Shown here: positions 36,905 to 48,262 of the stretch, piece by piece
Numbering within the stretch: the stretch's first letter is position 1
How the letters are laid out: each line of letters starts with the position of its first letter
Assembly (NCBI RefSeq): GCF_026213295.1
Contig: NC_079415.1
Span: 32,133,279-32,197,278 of the forward strand
Direction: 5' to 3'
DNA: 64,000 nt
Origin: Gadus chalcogrammus
Taxonomy: Eukaryota; Chordata; Actinopteri; Gadiformes; Gadidae
Notes under the pieces: generated by a model
The model's input: the letters and a program-made list of their open reading frames with translations, nothing else
The model's database searches: none
Told to the model about the DNA's origin: nothing
Made by a program: the position numbers and the translations under genes

Positions 36905-37284
36905 GTATATACTAGAGCTGTCAAGCGATTAAAATATTTAATCGTGATTAATCGCATTAATGTCACAAATTATTTTTCTATGCTAAATATCCCTTGATTT
37001 TTTGTCCCATAATTCTTCTCATTTTAATTATCTTATCAACATGGTGAAGTGCATCGGCTTGCCTTGTGCAAATGATTTTTTATTGATAACAACATTGGCA
37101 TATACTGATCAAAACAGGACGATACAAAAAAAGAGCCTATAGTGCAATTAAACGACTGAAGTTTTTTTTTTCTTTTTTTAATATAATAATTGCGTTAATC
37201 GCGCAATAAAACATTTAACGCCGTTAAAATTGGTTTGCGTTAACGCCGTTAATAACGCGTTTAACTGACAGCTCTAGTATATAC
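36905..37284 (-). mobile_element. hAT-like MITE, copy 2 (364 bp body 36913-37276)
   Basis: Ends TAGAGCTGTCAAG and complement CTGACAGCTCTA, flanked by the exact 8-bp duplication GTATATAC (36905-36912 and 37277-37284). It is the same family as 36215-36506 but inverted. It retains an internal segment (about 37128-37220, including an A/T tract) missing in copy 1. Confidence 0.92.
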
Positions 37285-37344
37285 ATGTATTAAATCATCC
37301 ACCTGCACCCACAAAGACGCAAAAATTCAAACAAACCCACAAAG

Positions 37345-37530
37345 TGCATAAGTATTCACGCACACACACACACAAACATGCATATGTAAGTACGCTTGCA
37401 CGCACACACATGCAGACACACACAAAGACAAACAAATCTATGTATGTAGACACACGCAAACACACACACGCATATACACGTATGCATAAACACAAAGGCA
37501 GACCCACACACACACACGCACACACACATT
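37345..37530. repeat. CA-rich cryptic repeat
   Basis: CACACA, GACACA and CATATAC words without a long pure block; frames here are artefacts. Confidence 0.85.
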
Positions 37531-38268
37531 TTTGTTAACATTTACAGCATGACTTTGATGAAAGATTCAGAATATCAACATCTGCTACGTCTTAAGCCTC
37601 AGGGCTGATGTTCTGTAGTCTGGTCTTTGTGTCCAGACCCATTTCCGATGGTCTTAGTCTCATTTTAGACCTTGAAAAAGTTTGACCCTGTCTTGAATCG
37701 ATCTCAGAGACTAGTTGTGAGAAGAGACGAAAGCTGTGGTTGAAATGGCATAGCCTAATGTTACTACAGTTTTTATTACTTTTATGATTCCAAGAAAATG
37801 CCCGGTAGCAAGTGCTTAAATATTCACAGAAGTTGAAACGGCATCTTGCTAAGCGACATTACGTTGGCTTCTTCAAAATCATATTCCCGCCATAAGGTTA
37901 ATTGATGACTGATTGGCGAAATGCCAACCACACCACTGATGACTTTTAGTTTAATTTAAAAAGGCGACATCGCACACAACAATAAAACACAAAGTTACTT
38001 CAGTCCTGTCCTTTCTGACCTTTGTTCAAGAGGTGAAATGTCTGCCAATCTAGCACAAATCAGATTAGCTTTAATCTAAAATAAATTTGGTGCAATGGCA
38101 CTATCACACAGCACCAAACCGGGGGCTAGTGCGAGTGCCGGCTGTAGGGGGGAGCCAGTGATGGCCCAACCGAATGTACGGCATAGCTGATTAGCAGATT
38201 AGCACTGTGTGTATATGGAAGCACGTTTGGCAGAATGTGTGGAGGCCACTATTAGGCTGGGCCTAATA
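37531..38268. other. Low-copy sequence, no gene seen
   Basis: Nothing recognised; a LINE- or SINE-like origin for 37990-38110 cannot be excluded. Confidence 0.4.
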
Positions 38269-38690
38269 GCTAACGTTAGCAATGAGCTAGTCCGGCTGCA
38301 CGGAAAATGGACAGCGTCTATTGCGCTAGCGTCGGATTCCACCGCTACTCCTCCCCTTCCGGTTGCTGGCTGTCCCGTATTGCACACCGCTGCTGCTTCC
38401 CGGGCTTAGCCCCGCCCTAGACGATTGTGATTGGTTAAAATAAATAAAAACAGGCCAGCCCAGTTTCCCCCCGGATAGACGGCTCTAAATAGCGTGGTTC
38501 CAGACCATTCTACTTGCTGTAGTTTGTGGTCTGGCTTTGCGAGACTAGCAATGAGCTAACGTGTTAGTTAATGTAAGCTGGGCCTGAAAGCTAACGTTAG
38601 CTACAAACTAAGGTAATAGCTAACGTTGGCTGGGCCTAATAGCTAACATTAGCAATAACGTTAGCTCATAGCCAAGGTATGAGCTAATGT
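38269..38690. mobile_element. Repeat-derived region with GCTAACGTTAGC palindromes and a MITE-like end
   Basis: The perfect 12-bp palindrome GCTAACGTTAGC occurs at 38269-38280 and 38590-38601, with near copies at 38619-38630 and 38642-38653, and GGGCCTGAAAGC or GGGCCTAATAGC before several of them. Between them, 38400-38552 carries CGATTGTGATTGGTTAAAAT and TCTGGCTTTGCGAGACTAG, phrases I recognise from a common short fish DNA element. Boundaries not resolved. Confidence 0.55.
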
Positions 38691-39557
38691 GAACGCAGTC
38701 CAAGCGCAGATGGTGTTCAGCTACCAATGGTGAATTGTGAGATGTTATCTTCCAACGAAACAAATGCAATAGCAGCCAATAGGAGCTTCCAAAGGGTAAG
38801 AAAATACTAGATCCTTTCTTTTGTTTGTGTTTGTTGAGTAAGAGGCCGGCTAGGTCTCTTCAGTTGACCCCCTGCTGCTGAGCTGGGCTTTCTTTGCCCA
38901 AGTCCATCTTTATCAACAAAACACCCCATCGCCACGGGGCCATTAATCAATCAATCAATCAATCGTTAAGGACTTGATGCTGGGTTGTTGTCTTCTTCCC
39001 CTCTCAATCCATGTGGAGAATAAATACATTATTTAAATGTACTCTAAGCCATGGATGTTAAATATAACCCTGTTTCTAGAAGTATCTTGTCTGAAGAGAA
39101 AACGCCAGCGCTGGTGTCAGAAATGAAGGCTGATTTCATCTGCGGGTCAGAGACAGAGACCTCTGTCTCGTCCGCAGACACAAAGCCGCCCTCTGCGTTT
39201 CTTTGTGCGAACGAAACATCACAGGTCTGCACCGTGACTGATGTAGCGTAGGAGAGTCATCCATTCCTCCTTGACTGCAGGTGCTTAACCAGGCAGCACA
39301 GCGGGGAGCAATACGTCAACGTCGACCCTTCATTCCATGTTCAGTGGTCCTTTTGGCCTCTGGGGGGCGCTACAGAGCACTGAATGCTACCTCCAACCGG
39401 ACACGAGAATAATTCTAACTGCAGGCTGTCACTCTGAAGAACCCTAAATCTATAGTACATAGTCTGAAACAATCCCTGGGCTATAAACCTGTTACACTGA
39501 ACTTCCACTGTACATACGCATTTTGTAGTTCAAATCTTAACATTGTTAGATATGGTG
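38691..39557. other. Low-copy sequence with a 66-codon frame and an ATCA block
   Basis: (ATCA)n of about five units at 38943-38963. A + frame at 39051-39251 is non-repetitive and has a fair start context, but the minus strand is open over the same place (39044-39232), so I do not call a gene. Confidence 0.35.
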
Positions 39558-39742
39558 AATGGACTTCATTTATGTAGCACTTTTCCAACCAGTGGTCACT
39601 CACAGCGATTTGCAATATTGCCCAACATTCATCCATACATGCACAAATTCACACACCAACGGCAGAGTCAACACTGCAAGGCAACAGCCAGCTCGTCACG
39701 AGCAGTAAGGTTGAGTCGTCTTTCTGAGGCACACCTCGACAA
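39558..39742 (-). mobile_element. tRNA-derived SINE, 5'-truncated copy
   Basis: In the minus sense it ends in the family tail (AAATGAAGTCCATT here; consensus near AAATGCAGTCCATT) and contains the family body (GCACTTTGAGTG-like, GTGTGTGAAT, GGCTGTTGCC). The 5' head with A/B boxes is missing. Confidence 0.8.
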
Positions 39743-40327
39743 CCCTTTTTACAAGTCAAATGGATGGTTGACTGTGCTGTATATACTGTATATTGTAGAC
39801 TACCTCATGTATAAAGTAACGGGCTAATCATTGCAATTATTCCGGCATCTTTGCACGCTGCACCTCTACAACACTTGGTTATATTTATACTCTGAACTGG
39901 CGATAGAGCTGCATAGAAGCTCATCCCTCAGGAAACACTTTGAAGAAGCGATTGGTTCTGGAAGGTCGGTTCCTGCAGCCAACGTTACCGATTGGAGCTG
40001 AGCCTTCAGACAGGCAGTGGCACTTGCCGCCTTGGACATCAAAATACGAATACACATCTGCACTGAAGACTTCAACAATATTGTTTTCATAGTGTTTGAT
40101 GGAACACAGAGTAAAGACGTATGTTCATTCGATTTCAAACACCCCCGATCTGTGGGAATCAGCCCGTCATTTGTACACACTTTATTCCAAACGGTGAACG
40201 TTCAGTCTAGATAGCTTTTTTCTTCCCCCAAAATGGCATCTTCTGAAAAACGTCCAAAAGGGCCAAGTCATGCCTGCTTCTCTCAGTGTTTGTTGAAGGA
40301 ACCGCTTAAAAATTGTTCTCAGGATCT
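39743..40327. other. Low-copy sequence with overlapping short frames
   Basis: Frames of 104 (minus, 39866-40180) and 65 codons (plus, 40017-40214) overlap; neither shows a domain I can defend. Confidence 0.35.
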
Positions 40328-40359
40328 CACACAAACACACACACACTCACACTCACACT

Positions 40360-40420
<61 letters not shown>
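40328..40420. repeat. (CA)n with CTCACA interruptions
   Basis: The pure block is about 40364-40420 (28 units). Confidence 0.97.
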
Positions 40421-40423
<3 letters not shown>

Positions 40424-41392
40424 ATTGTTTTCATATAGAAAAAAATAGTTTTAAGAAAGGTGTTTGAAACATTTTTCCTTCAATATGTAATTCTATGTAT
40501 GGGCCTAAGGATGTTTAACAGCCCAAAATATGATCAGGTAATAAATACTGCGCATCAAGAGCAAACTGGTAAAAAAGAAAGCAGCATCATTTTTTTTAAA
40601 TTTAATTAGCATAGTTTTTTAACGTCACTCAATTAAATGCACAAAACACATGCCAGGATACATTTTCTCGCTGTAGAACAGTGTTCAAAGCAGCAGATAT
40701 GGTCCTGGAGGAGAGAGAAAAGTAGGTAAAAAGATGCAATCAATTTGGAAACGCTACAGCCCTGGTAAGCATCGTATGCTAATACCATGTTTTTCTAATA
40801 GAATCATTCATTATTTACGAATTACGTAGAAGAGATTAGCATTACGCCAAATGCAGCACTTTCTTTCTATCTGTTTTTAAAGATGTTTAATGAAGTTAAA
40901 CAAATTAACATTAGACAATACTACCGTGTAATACACAACGCAACTCGTCCTGCGTAACACGATTTATGCGGTGAAGAGAACGTCTAAAAAGCCAATCTAT
41001 TATTCAACGTTAACCTTCATCTTTAAATAGCGGTGTATTATTTAGTATGTGTGCACAAGTTAAAACAAGGTAAGTGATAGTTCCATCAGCAAGGGTAAAC
41101 ACTCATTTTATTAGCCCTGATTGAACCTGGCCCACATTTAATCAGTGTTGCTCTATTCAAACATTACTCTGTAATCGCATTGCTTCTGTATAATGTAACG
41201 TCTTCGATATTGTTCCCTTCCCCTACAAGGCCGAAACAGCATTTCACATCATTTGTTAGTCTCTTTGAAACAACCCACTTATGTTCGGAAAATAATGTCA
41301 TTTCCAATGGTAGAAGTGAAGGTGTATGCATTTATTTAATGCAGGTGAAAAATACGATTAACATGATAAGATCTGTAAACACACTGGGCCGA
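40421..41392. other. AT-rich low-copy sequence, no gene seen
   Basis: No coding frame, no clear repeat. Confidence 0.4.
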
Positions 41393-42446
41393 TTGCTCTG
41401 TCAGTTAGCATTGCGCTAGCTGTGCTGCGCTTTAAAACGTACTCCTTAAAACTGAGGTTTTGGAGTTTAACACGCAGCTGCGCACGAGGTTGAACGTGAT
41501 TGCTGTGTAACGACTCGTACAGGATCAGCTGATTCCTAGCTGACTCGGTTTAAACTGCTTGGAAACCGGCAGTACTCTGATTTCTAGTATACCCCAGAGC
41601 AGATGCAGTCTTAACTTCATGGTGGATGCATTTTGTGCTATAATTACCAACAAAAACTTAATGGGAATGTAAAATGAACTTTAATATAATAAAAACGCTA
41701 ATAATGTTGACATAGATTATGAAATAGTCTAGGCTACTTGTTTTGGAAATCTGAGTCTGGAATCTGCCCTCACCCACGTCAATCAATTAGCCTACTTGTC
41801 ATTGTTTTCTCTTGGTGTGTGTATGCAAACGTGATTACTTAATTAATTGAAGACAAACTAATAGGCCTATGTGAGTAATTAGGGTAATGTCACGCCTTTC
41901 AATTCTCGGAGAAGGAGAGTTAGGACCATTTTAGTTAAGCATTGACCTTTTTATGTTTCGTTGAATGGTACGATCCTCTGTGCGTTCATTTATTTTTTTT
42001 ACATACAAATTATCTTTTCTTTGTAGAGTTTTAGTTGGGCACTTTAATCAACTCCTATATTGTAGCCTGTATTGTACTGAAGGCCTACCTGGTGTAATAA
42101 GTGAAAATGTATCATACCTATTATTCATAAAACTAATTATGTGTGTGTGTTGGTTATGATGGAGCCTTGTTTCATCCTGCAAACTGGTTTGGTCTCCTCT
42201 AAAACCACGTCAGTTGCGAGATTAGACTAACACGCACAAAATACGCCCTCTAGTGTCTGATCTGAATTTCTCTGAAGACACAGCAATTGAGATCAAGGTA
42301 AAACGCAGCTGCAGGCGAAACCACAAGTACATATGACACAGCAATGGAGTTTAAGACGTCACGTGACTTCTTGCGTCACCGACGAGTTTAAACCTGTGTT
42401 AAACTCTAAAAAGTGGCTAAGCTAGCGACAGAGCAATCGGCCCACT
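41393..42446. mobile_element. TIR element of 1,048 bp with 3-bp target duplication
   Basis: The left end GGGCCGATTGCTCTGTC at 41396 is matched exactly by its reverse complement ending at 42443, with weaker similarity inward (GTTAGC/GCTAGC and AGTTTAACAC words). The flanking ACT occurs at 41393-41395 and 42444-42446. A GGG-start and 3-bp duplication would suit the PIF/Harbinger group; that is tentative. There is no transposase-like frame, so it is non-autonomous. Confidence 0.8.
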
Positions 42447-42600
42447 GGATTTATACAGCGCATTTCTAGCCTGGCTGTCTCACCCTGCATGGGTACAGCA
42501 AGGTTGACGGGGGGGGACCAGTTAAGGTTTAAGGGGGTCTTGCTCAGGGACACTCCAACACACAGCTAGGTGGAGCCGAGGATTCAAACACAGTGTAGGA
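42445..42600 (-). mobile_element. Degenerate SINE copy abutting the TIR element
   Basis: CTGGATTTATACAGCGC matches the reverse-complement SINE tail. GTCTTGCTCAGGGACACTCC, then CACAGCTAGGTGGAGCCGAG and GATTCAAAC match its middle and B-box region. The middle is rearranged. Confidence 0.75.
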
Positions 42601-42789
42601 AATACCCAGTGGCAATCAGTACCCCCCCCCCCCCCTGGAAAGAGAGAGGGTTAGGGTACTCTGACACTGAGGTAATGTTTTCTAAACCAGTGGTTCTCAA
42701 ATGGGGGCATCTGCACCCTTTTAATGTTCAAATTTACACAGCCAAGTAGAACACACACATCATTTATGGTTGTTTTATTTATTTTTCTC
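42601..42789. repeat. Spacer with a poly-C tract
   Basis: C run of about 14 at 42623-42636. The rest is low-copy. Confidence 0.8.
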
Positions 42790-42875
42790 CCAAAACATTG
42801 AGGACATTGGGGTTCTAACCCGACACCTTTCAGGAGAAAACCCCCTTATCATAACCACTAGTCCGGCCTGGCCTC
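42790..42875 (-). mobile_element. Second type of tRNA-derived SINE head
   Basis: On the minus strand GGCCGGACTAGTGGTTATGA (A-box region) is followed about 35 bp later by GTGTCGGGTTAGAACCCCAA (B-box). Together they form a tRNA-like cloverleaf start and T-arm, but with mismatches in the stem, so it is a SINE head and not a functional tRNA. Confidence 0.6.
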
Positions 42876-43252
42876 TATAACTTCTAAGCACCACCCTGGT
42901 GCCAGTGCTGCCGTGCCCCCCAGGGCATTGTGGGAAGGCCACATGGACGTGGTCACCATGGGGTAAACGAGTGCATAATTGATTGCGATGATAACGAATG
43001 GCGCCGGTTCAGAAAATCTGTCACACGGCGACAGCGGACCAGCTGTGTGGCGGTTTCCTGTTATAAAAAGAACCGCTTATTTCCACTAGGAAGCAACCGC
43101 AAATGTGTGTGTGCGTGTGCGTGTGCGTGTGTGTGTGTGTGTCTCTCTGTTTGGTGAGAGTATGTGTTTGTGTGTGAGTGTGTGTTTGTCTGTCGGTTTG
43201 TGAGTGAGTGTGTCGGAATGTGTGTGTGTCGATATGTCGGTGTGTGTCTGTT

Positions 43253-43253
<1 letters not shown>
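42876..43253. other. Low-copy sequence passing into impure GT
   Basis: 42900-43080 is balanced and non-repetitive; from about 43101 it is GT-rich with GAGTGTGT words. Confidence 0.5.

Positions 43254-43349
<96 letters not shown>
43254..43349. repeat. (GT)n microsatellite, 48 units
   Basis: Unbroken TG tract read directly. Confidence 0.98.
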
Positions 43350-43350
<1 letters not shown>

Positions 43351-45162
43351 GGTATGTGGGGGAGGTATTTACCTCACGGTCCCAGCTGGGCTTTACAAAC
43401 TGCAGCTGGTCGAGTCGATCAAACGTCATTGTTATAAAACACGGATGTGGCAGAGCGCTCAAACACAAACAAATTGCGCCGTAACCTTGCACTCCCTCCC
43501 ACTCCAACTTTTATATACCGACGAGCCCTCGTTCAGTGAAACAAAGGGGGGCCAGGGGGCCACTGCCTCCCGCCTCCCTCCCTTTCTCTCACTTTTTAAG
43601 TGGGATAATCACAGCATCGACAAAAATGCACCAATATTGCCATTCTTAAGGTAAACGATGCATCAATCGATCCCAACCACTTCCTCCAGTAAAACTCATG
43701 CCCCAAACCCCTTTTTTTTAAGTCATTGTCGGGACTCTCTGAAAAAATAGGTTTTTCATCTCAATGGGACTTTCCTGGTTAAATATATGTTAATTAAAAC
43801 AAAACAAAAAATGTTTCACTGTCGAGTTAGCTTTTAGCATTCAACACGATGTGTGCCGACATGCACTGAGGGAAGGATATTAAAGTTCCAGTATCCTTAA
43901 AACTCTAGCCTTGCTCTCAAGAGTTATAGGCCACTGTTAATGTCCCCAAATTAAATGTTTTGAATGGGAATGGCTCATTCCGTGAATTGATGTTCATATT
44001 CTCATACTCAATCTCGCCTAATGATTATAAATGCATGCAGAATTATTTTGGAAAATCTTACTTTTACACTTTGATTTAAAGGCTTCATGAAACGACTTCA
44101 TAAAGCCAAAATTCCAGACTGTTACTACATTTACCGGGGGTAGCTCTAACAGAAAGATTAGAAGTGATCTATTGTACGCAGTTGATCACAAACGCTTGCT
44201 TCGTACTGCCTAGCTTAAATGTTTGCCGATTAATTTTTTTTAGCGTTTTTTCATTCCTGACTTACACAAATCTAACCTAGGTTCACCGTGGTCAATGCCA
44301 TGGCATGATGAAAAGGCACGGATACAAAGTCGGCAGACGACAACATACCGTACATCGATTCAGCCTTACTTTAAGACACGACAACATCGAGAAATCATCT
44401 TGATTATTTTTCTGAATCAATACCGCAAAACAACTTTGAAATTAGATTAAAACCTGTGTAGACCTAACATGCCGGTAGGTCATCGTGCGGACGCAGGACG
44501 CGGAATAACTCGATGATTTAGAACAGAGAGGGGCGGACAAAAGAGGAAGAAGAGGAGCATTTACATTTTGGCCCCTGGCCCTTGGCGGGCTGGCGGGAGC
44601 CTGTGCTTGGTGAACGGGCGGTGCAGGCACGCTGAAATAAAGCAGAACCCTTTCTAAATGACAAGTAAACAAGTGGAGATGGTTTATCACCGGCGTCCAC
44701 CGGGGGAAACTAATAGCCCTGTCTGGAGCGGTGATTGATTTCTTTGTTTAATAAGTAAACCGAAAGGGAGAAGAAAAAAAACAAAAAAAAACACGGGCAG
44801 CAAAAAACGGTAATTAGTGTTGTGACATCATCAAGACAGAGACGCCACGATCGTTTTTTTCCCCCCTCCCCCCCTCTTAAGTCGTTCCGATCAATACTGC
44901 CGCGCGGATATTAAACTCATCAGTGTTTTCATTTTGCCCTGGGTTTATTTGTAATTGTCTGCTTTTTATTGACCTGGCGTCCATTGCAGGTGGCCTTGTT
45001 CTATAACGAGGGGAACAAACAGAGAGCAGCAAAGCTCCTTGCGGTGTATCACGGACCCGCCTTCAGACTTGACGTCGGGGGGGGGGGGGGGCTCGTAGTC
45101 ACAGTTCGACTTTCACCGTTGTATAACGTCGTAAAAGAAAAGAACAAAGGATACCGATCTAG
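43350..45162. other. Low-copy sequence with 15-bp poly-G at 45077-45091
   Basis: 44570-44760 and 44880-45010 are balanced and non-repetitive, with words such as GATTGATTTCTTTG and TATTAAACTCATCAG; they may be regulatory. No coding frame credible. Confidence 0.4.
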
Positions 45163-45524
45163 TTTAGTTTTTTAGATTTGTGTCATGGAGAAGGGTGGGA
45201 GGTAAGGGGTCAAGCTAGCTTGTTGCCTACGGGTCGACTTCAAACATCATTTTTTTTTTTTTTGTTTTTCGCCATTAAGGCTCCTATATAGCAGTACTTA
45301 CGGTAGACTTTGCATCAATCCATCTCATCCACTTCTTACGGTAAATCTCACACCCACATCTGCCTGTTCTCCAGTCCTTTCACTGTTAAGCTAGCTTATC
45401 GTTAGATTAGCAACACCATCTTGTTTAGTTCATTCTTTGGATTTACGTGTCGTGGAAGAGGAGGAAGTTAGGGGTGGTCAAGCTAGCTTGTTCAGGAACG
45501 CCCGGGGGTCGACTTCAAACATCA
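45163..45524. repeat. Two diverged direct copies of an 85-100 bp unit
   Basis: Both 45163-45250 and 45425-45524 share GGTCAAGCTAGCTTGTT, GGGTCGACTTCAAACATCA, and a GGATTT.GTGTCGTGGA-like start, offset by about 265 bp. GCTAGCTT is a palindromic core in each. A T run follows copy 1 (45250-45261). Confidence 0.75.
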
Positions 45525-45837
45525 GGGTATTGAACAGAGAACCTTCCAGCGGGGAGCCGACCCCAGTACCGTTAGATGATCCTGCCCCTTCAGCGATGGG
45601 AGATCACACGGACCGTTGCCGGCCCTACCGTATGTAGGCATACATCCGAGTTCAGCGGTAAACGTAATCCCTGGTGATGTGGGAATTCATAGGGGGGGAT
45701 AATAAATGATGCAATGTGTTGCAGATATTGCTTTAATTTAAGCCTCTACAGTACAGCAGATGGCTGCTACGCGTTGTCTTCGGTACACTGCTGTGTTGAG
45801 GAGCAACACATGACTAACAACACATTTCCTATGACTA
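45525..45837. other. Low-copy spacer, no gene seen
   Basis: No repeat or coding frame recognised. Confidence 0.4.
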
Positions 45838-45876
45838 AATGGACTGCATTTATACCACACTTTTCTAACCAGTGGC

Positions 45877-47090
45877 TATGAGGGGCCGCCTTGGACCGAA
45901 TTCATACTTGGTCTTACATACACTATTACAATCTCGCATATACTGTATACCACTATACTCATACACACACACTATTATACTCCTTTTACATGTATGACTG
46001 AGGGTGTATAGTAGTGTGTGTGAGAGAATTTTAATGAAACGGAAGTGAGTTTGAATGAAACGGAAGTGAGTTTGATTCCTAAGTTCCTAATTGACAGAAG
46101 AGGCCGTAGCTTCTGGCGTTCAAGATACTGCGCTGTCATTTCAGTATACATATTAGATGAATTGCCCAGCAGTAGAAGGTCTTCCTCAGCCTGTTTGTCC
46201 GGCTCCCAAGGGACCTGTATCTCCTACCCGAAAGGGAGGAGTTTGAAGTGGCCGTGGTCGTGGGTGTGATGGGTCACTCATAATTCTTCTTGCCCTACTC
46301 AGCCCACGGGAGGTTGCAACGTCCTCCAAGGAGGGCAGGGGGCAGACGGTGATTTTTCCTGCTGCCTTCATAACCCCCTGCAGTTTGCGTACCACACCGT
46401 AATGCCATACACCAGTACACTTTCAACAGCAGAGTGGTAGAAGGTCTGCAGCAGCTTTGTCCCCCCCCTTGGCATTTTCTGAGCAGTCTTAGAAAATGGG
46501 CAGTGGGGCGAGGTCACCTCTCATCCTGCTCCAGTCACTACGGGCGCTCCGGCAGGGGGGTCCTGGGGCTCTATATCTAAATAAAATAAGATTATATACG
46601 CACTACACGTTACTATACTCTCACATACTTTCTCACGCAGACACACACTGCTAAACTCTCTCACACACACTACTATATTCTCTTGCATAAACAACTATAC
46701 TTTCTCACACGCACACTACTATGCTCTCTCACACACGCTACAATTCTCTCTCACATACACTACTATACTCTCACACGCACACTACTATGCTCTCTCACAC
46801 ACGCTACAATTCTCTCTCACATACACTACTATACTCTCACACGCACACTACTATGCTCTCTCACACACGCTACAATTCTCTCTCACATACACTACTATAC
46901 TCTCACACACGCGCTACTATTCTCTCTCACAAACACTACGATACTCTCTTGCATACACGACCATACACTCCCATACATGCATGTAAAATGAGTATAATAG
47001 TGTGTGTGTATGAGTATAGAGGTGTATATGCGAGATTATAATAGTGTGTCTAAGAACGAGTAGGAATTCTGTCCCAGGCGGCCCCTCATA
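45877..47090. mobile_element. 1,214-bp TIR element inserted in a SINE
   Basis: The start TATGAGGGGCCGCCT and the end AGGCGGCCCCTCATA are inverted copies. The similarity extends about 115 bp inward (45877-45996 against 46972-47090), including CACTATTA(C/T)AATCTCGCATATA and CTATACTCATACACACAC. AGTGGC flanks both sides (45871-45876 and 47091-47096), consistent with a 6-bp duplication of SINE sequence. Inside are a 21-bp unit repeated twice (46033-46074), a 66-bp minisatellite and a central 46080-46560 stretch of higher complexity with no credible frame. The superfamily is not assigned. Confidence 0.85.
46665..46935. repeat. 66-bp minisatellite inside the TIR element
   Basis: Three near-identical 66-bp units start at about 46731, 46797 and 46863. 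Each carries CACGCTACAATTCTCTCTC and CACTACTATACTCTCACAC, with degenerate units on both sides. 66 is a multiple of 3, so frames stay open through it. Confidence 0.93.
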
Positions 47091-47322
47091 AGTGGCCACT
47101 CAAAGCGCTATACATTATTGCCTAACAATCACCCAATCATGCACACATATTGCAGTTTCAGTGACAGTTTCAAGGTGACAGCCGGCTTGTCAGGAAGCAG
47201 TTAGGTTGAGGCGTCTTGCTCAGGGAAACCTCGACACTCTAGCTAGGAGGAGCCGGGGATCGAACTAACAACCTTGCGGTTACCAGCCAACCGGCTCTAC
47301 CTCCTGAGCCACATGCCGCCCA

Positions 47323-47570
47323 TGAGTTGCGATTACCAAGGATAATGTCTTAGCAACATGCCGTATAGCGATTGGATTCTCTGACCTGAGGCGTCTTAGC
47401 GCGTCACAACTGCGTACTGCTGTTAGCATGGCTGGGCCCCCATCGGGGGGAAAAACAATGAATTAGTGAACAATTGAAAAAATATTTGTCGAAAGAATAA
47501 TGACTTGGTGAGGCTGAACATCGAAACATGTTGAGCACAGTCGTTAATTGTTTGGAACGATTAGCGATGC
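47323..47570. other. Low-copy spacer
   Basis: No gene seen. Confidence 0.4.
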
Positions 47571-48125
<555 letters not shown>

Positions 48126-48262
48126 AATGGACTGCATTTATACGCTGCTTTTGTAGCCAGTGGGCACTCAAAGTGCTTAACAGTATTGCCGAACATTCAC
48201 ACATTCATGCACACATTCATACACCGATGGCGGTGTCAACCATGCAAGGCAACAGCCAGCTT
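48126..48262 (-). mobile_element. SINE, 5'-truncated copy
   Basis: AATGGACTGCATTTATACGC (tail, reverse complement), then GGCACTCAAAGTGCTTAACA, ACACCGATGGCGGTGTCAAC and GCAAGGCAACAGCCAGC. Same family as 39558-39742. Confidence 0.85.

Larger units (their letters stand above)
45838..47322 (-). mobile_element. SINE interrupted by a 1.2-kb insertion
   Basis: Tail and body start lie at 45838-45876 (AATGGACTGCATTTATACC) and the rest lies at 47091-47322, where it runs to the B-box region (GATCGAACTAACAACC in reverse complement) and the A-box region (CTACCTCCTGAGCC in reverse complement). This is the most complete copy of the family, about 265 bp excluding the insert. Confidence 0.88.

Noticed and set aside
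39044..39251. Overlapping frames of 66 and 62 codons on opposite strands
   Set aside because: Openness on both strands with no domain is most simply chance.
40017..40214. 65-codon frame that loosely recalls the end of a macro-type domain
   Set aside because: The resemblance is only a hydrophobic pattern; no catalytic or binding loop is visible and the minus strand is open too.
42790..42875. Possible tRNA gene on the minus strand
   Set aside because: A-box and B-box words are present but the acceptor stem does not pair and there is no terminator; it fits a SINE head better.
45163..45250. Possible part of a GCTAGC-rich multicopy gene
   Set aside because: No frame, and the unit appears twice as a non-coding repeat.
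46683..47041. 106- and 102-codon frames with a 22-residue repeat
   Set aside because: The 22-residue periodicity is the 66-bp minisatellite inside a transposable element; several frames are open in parallel.
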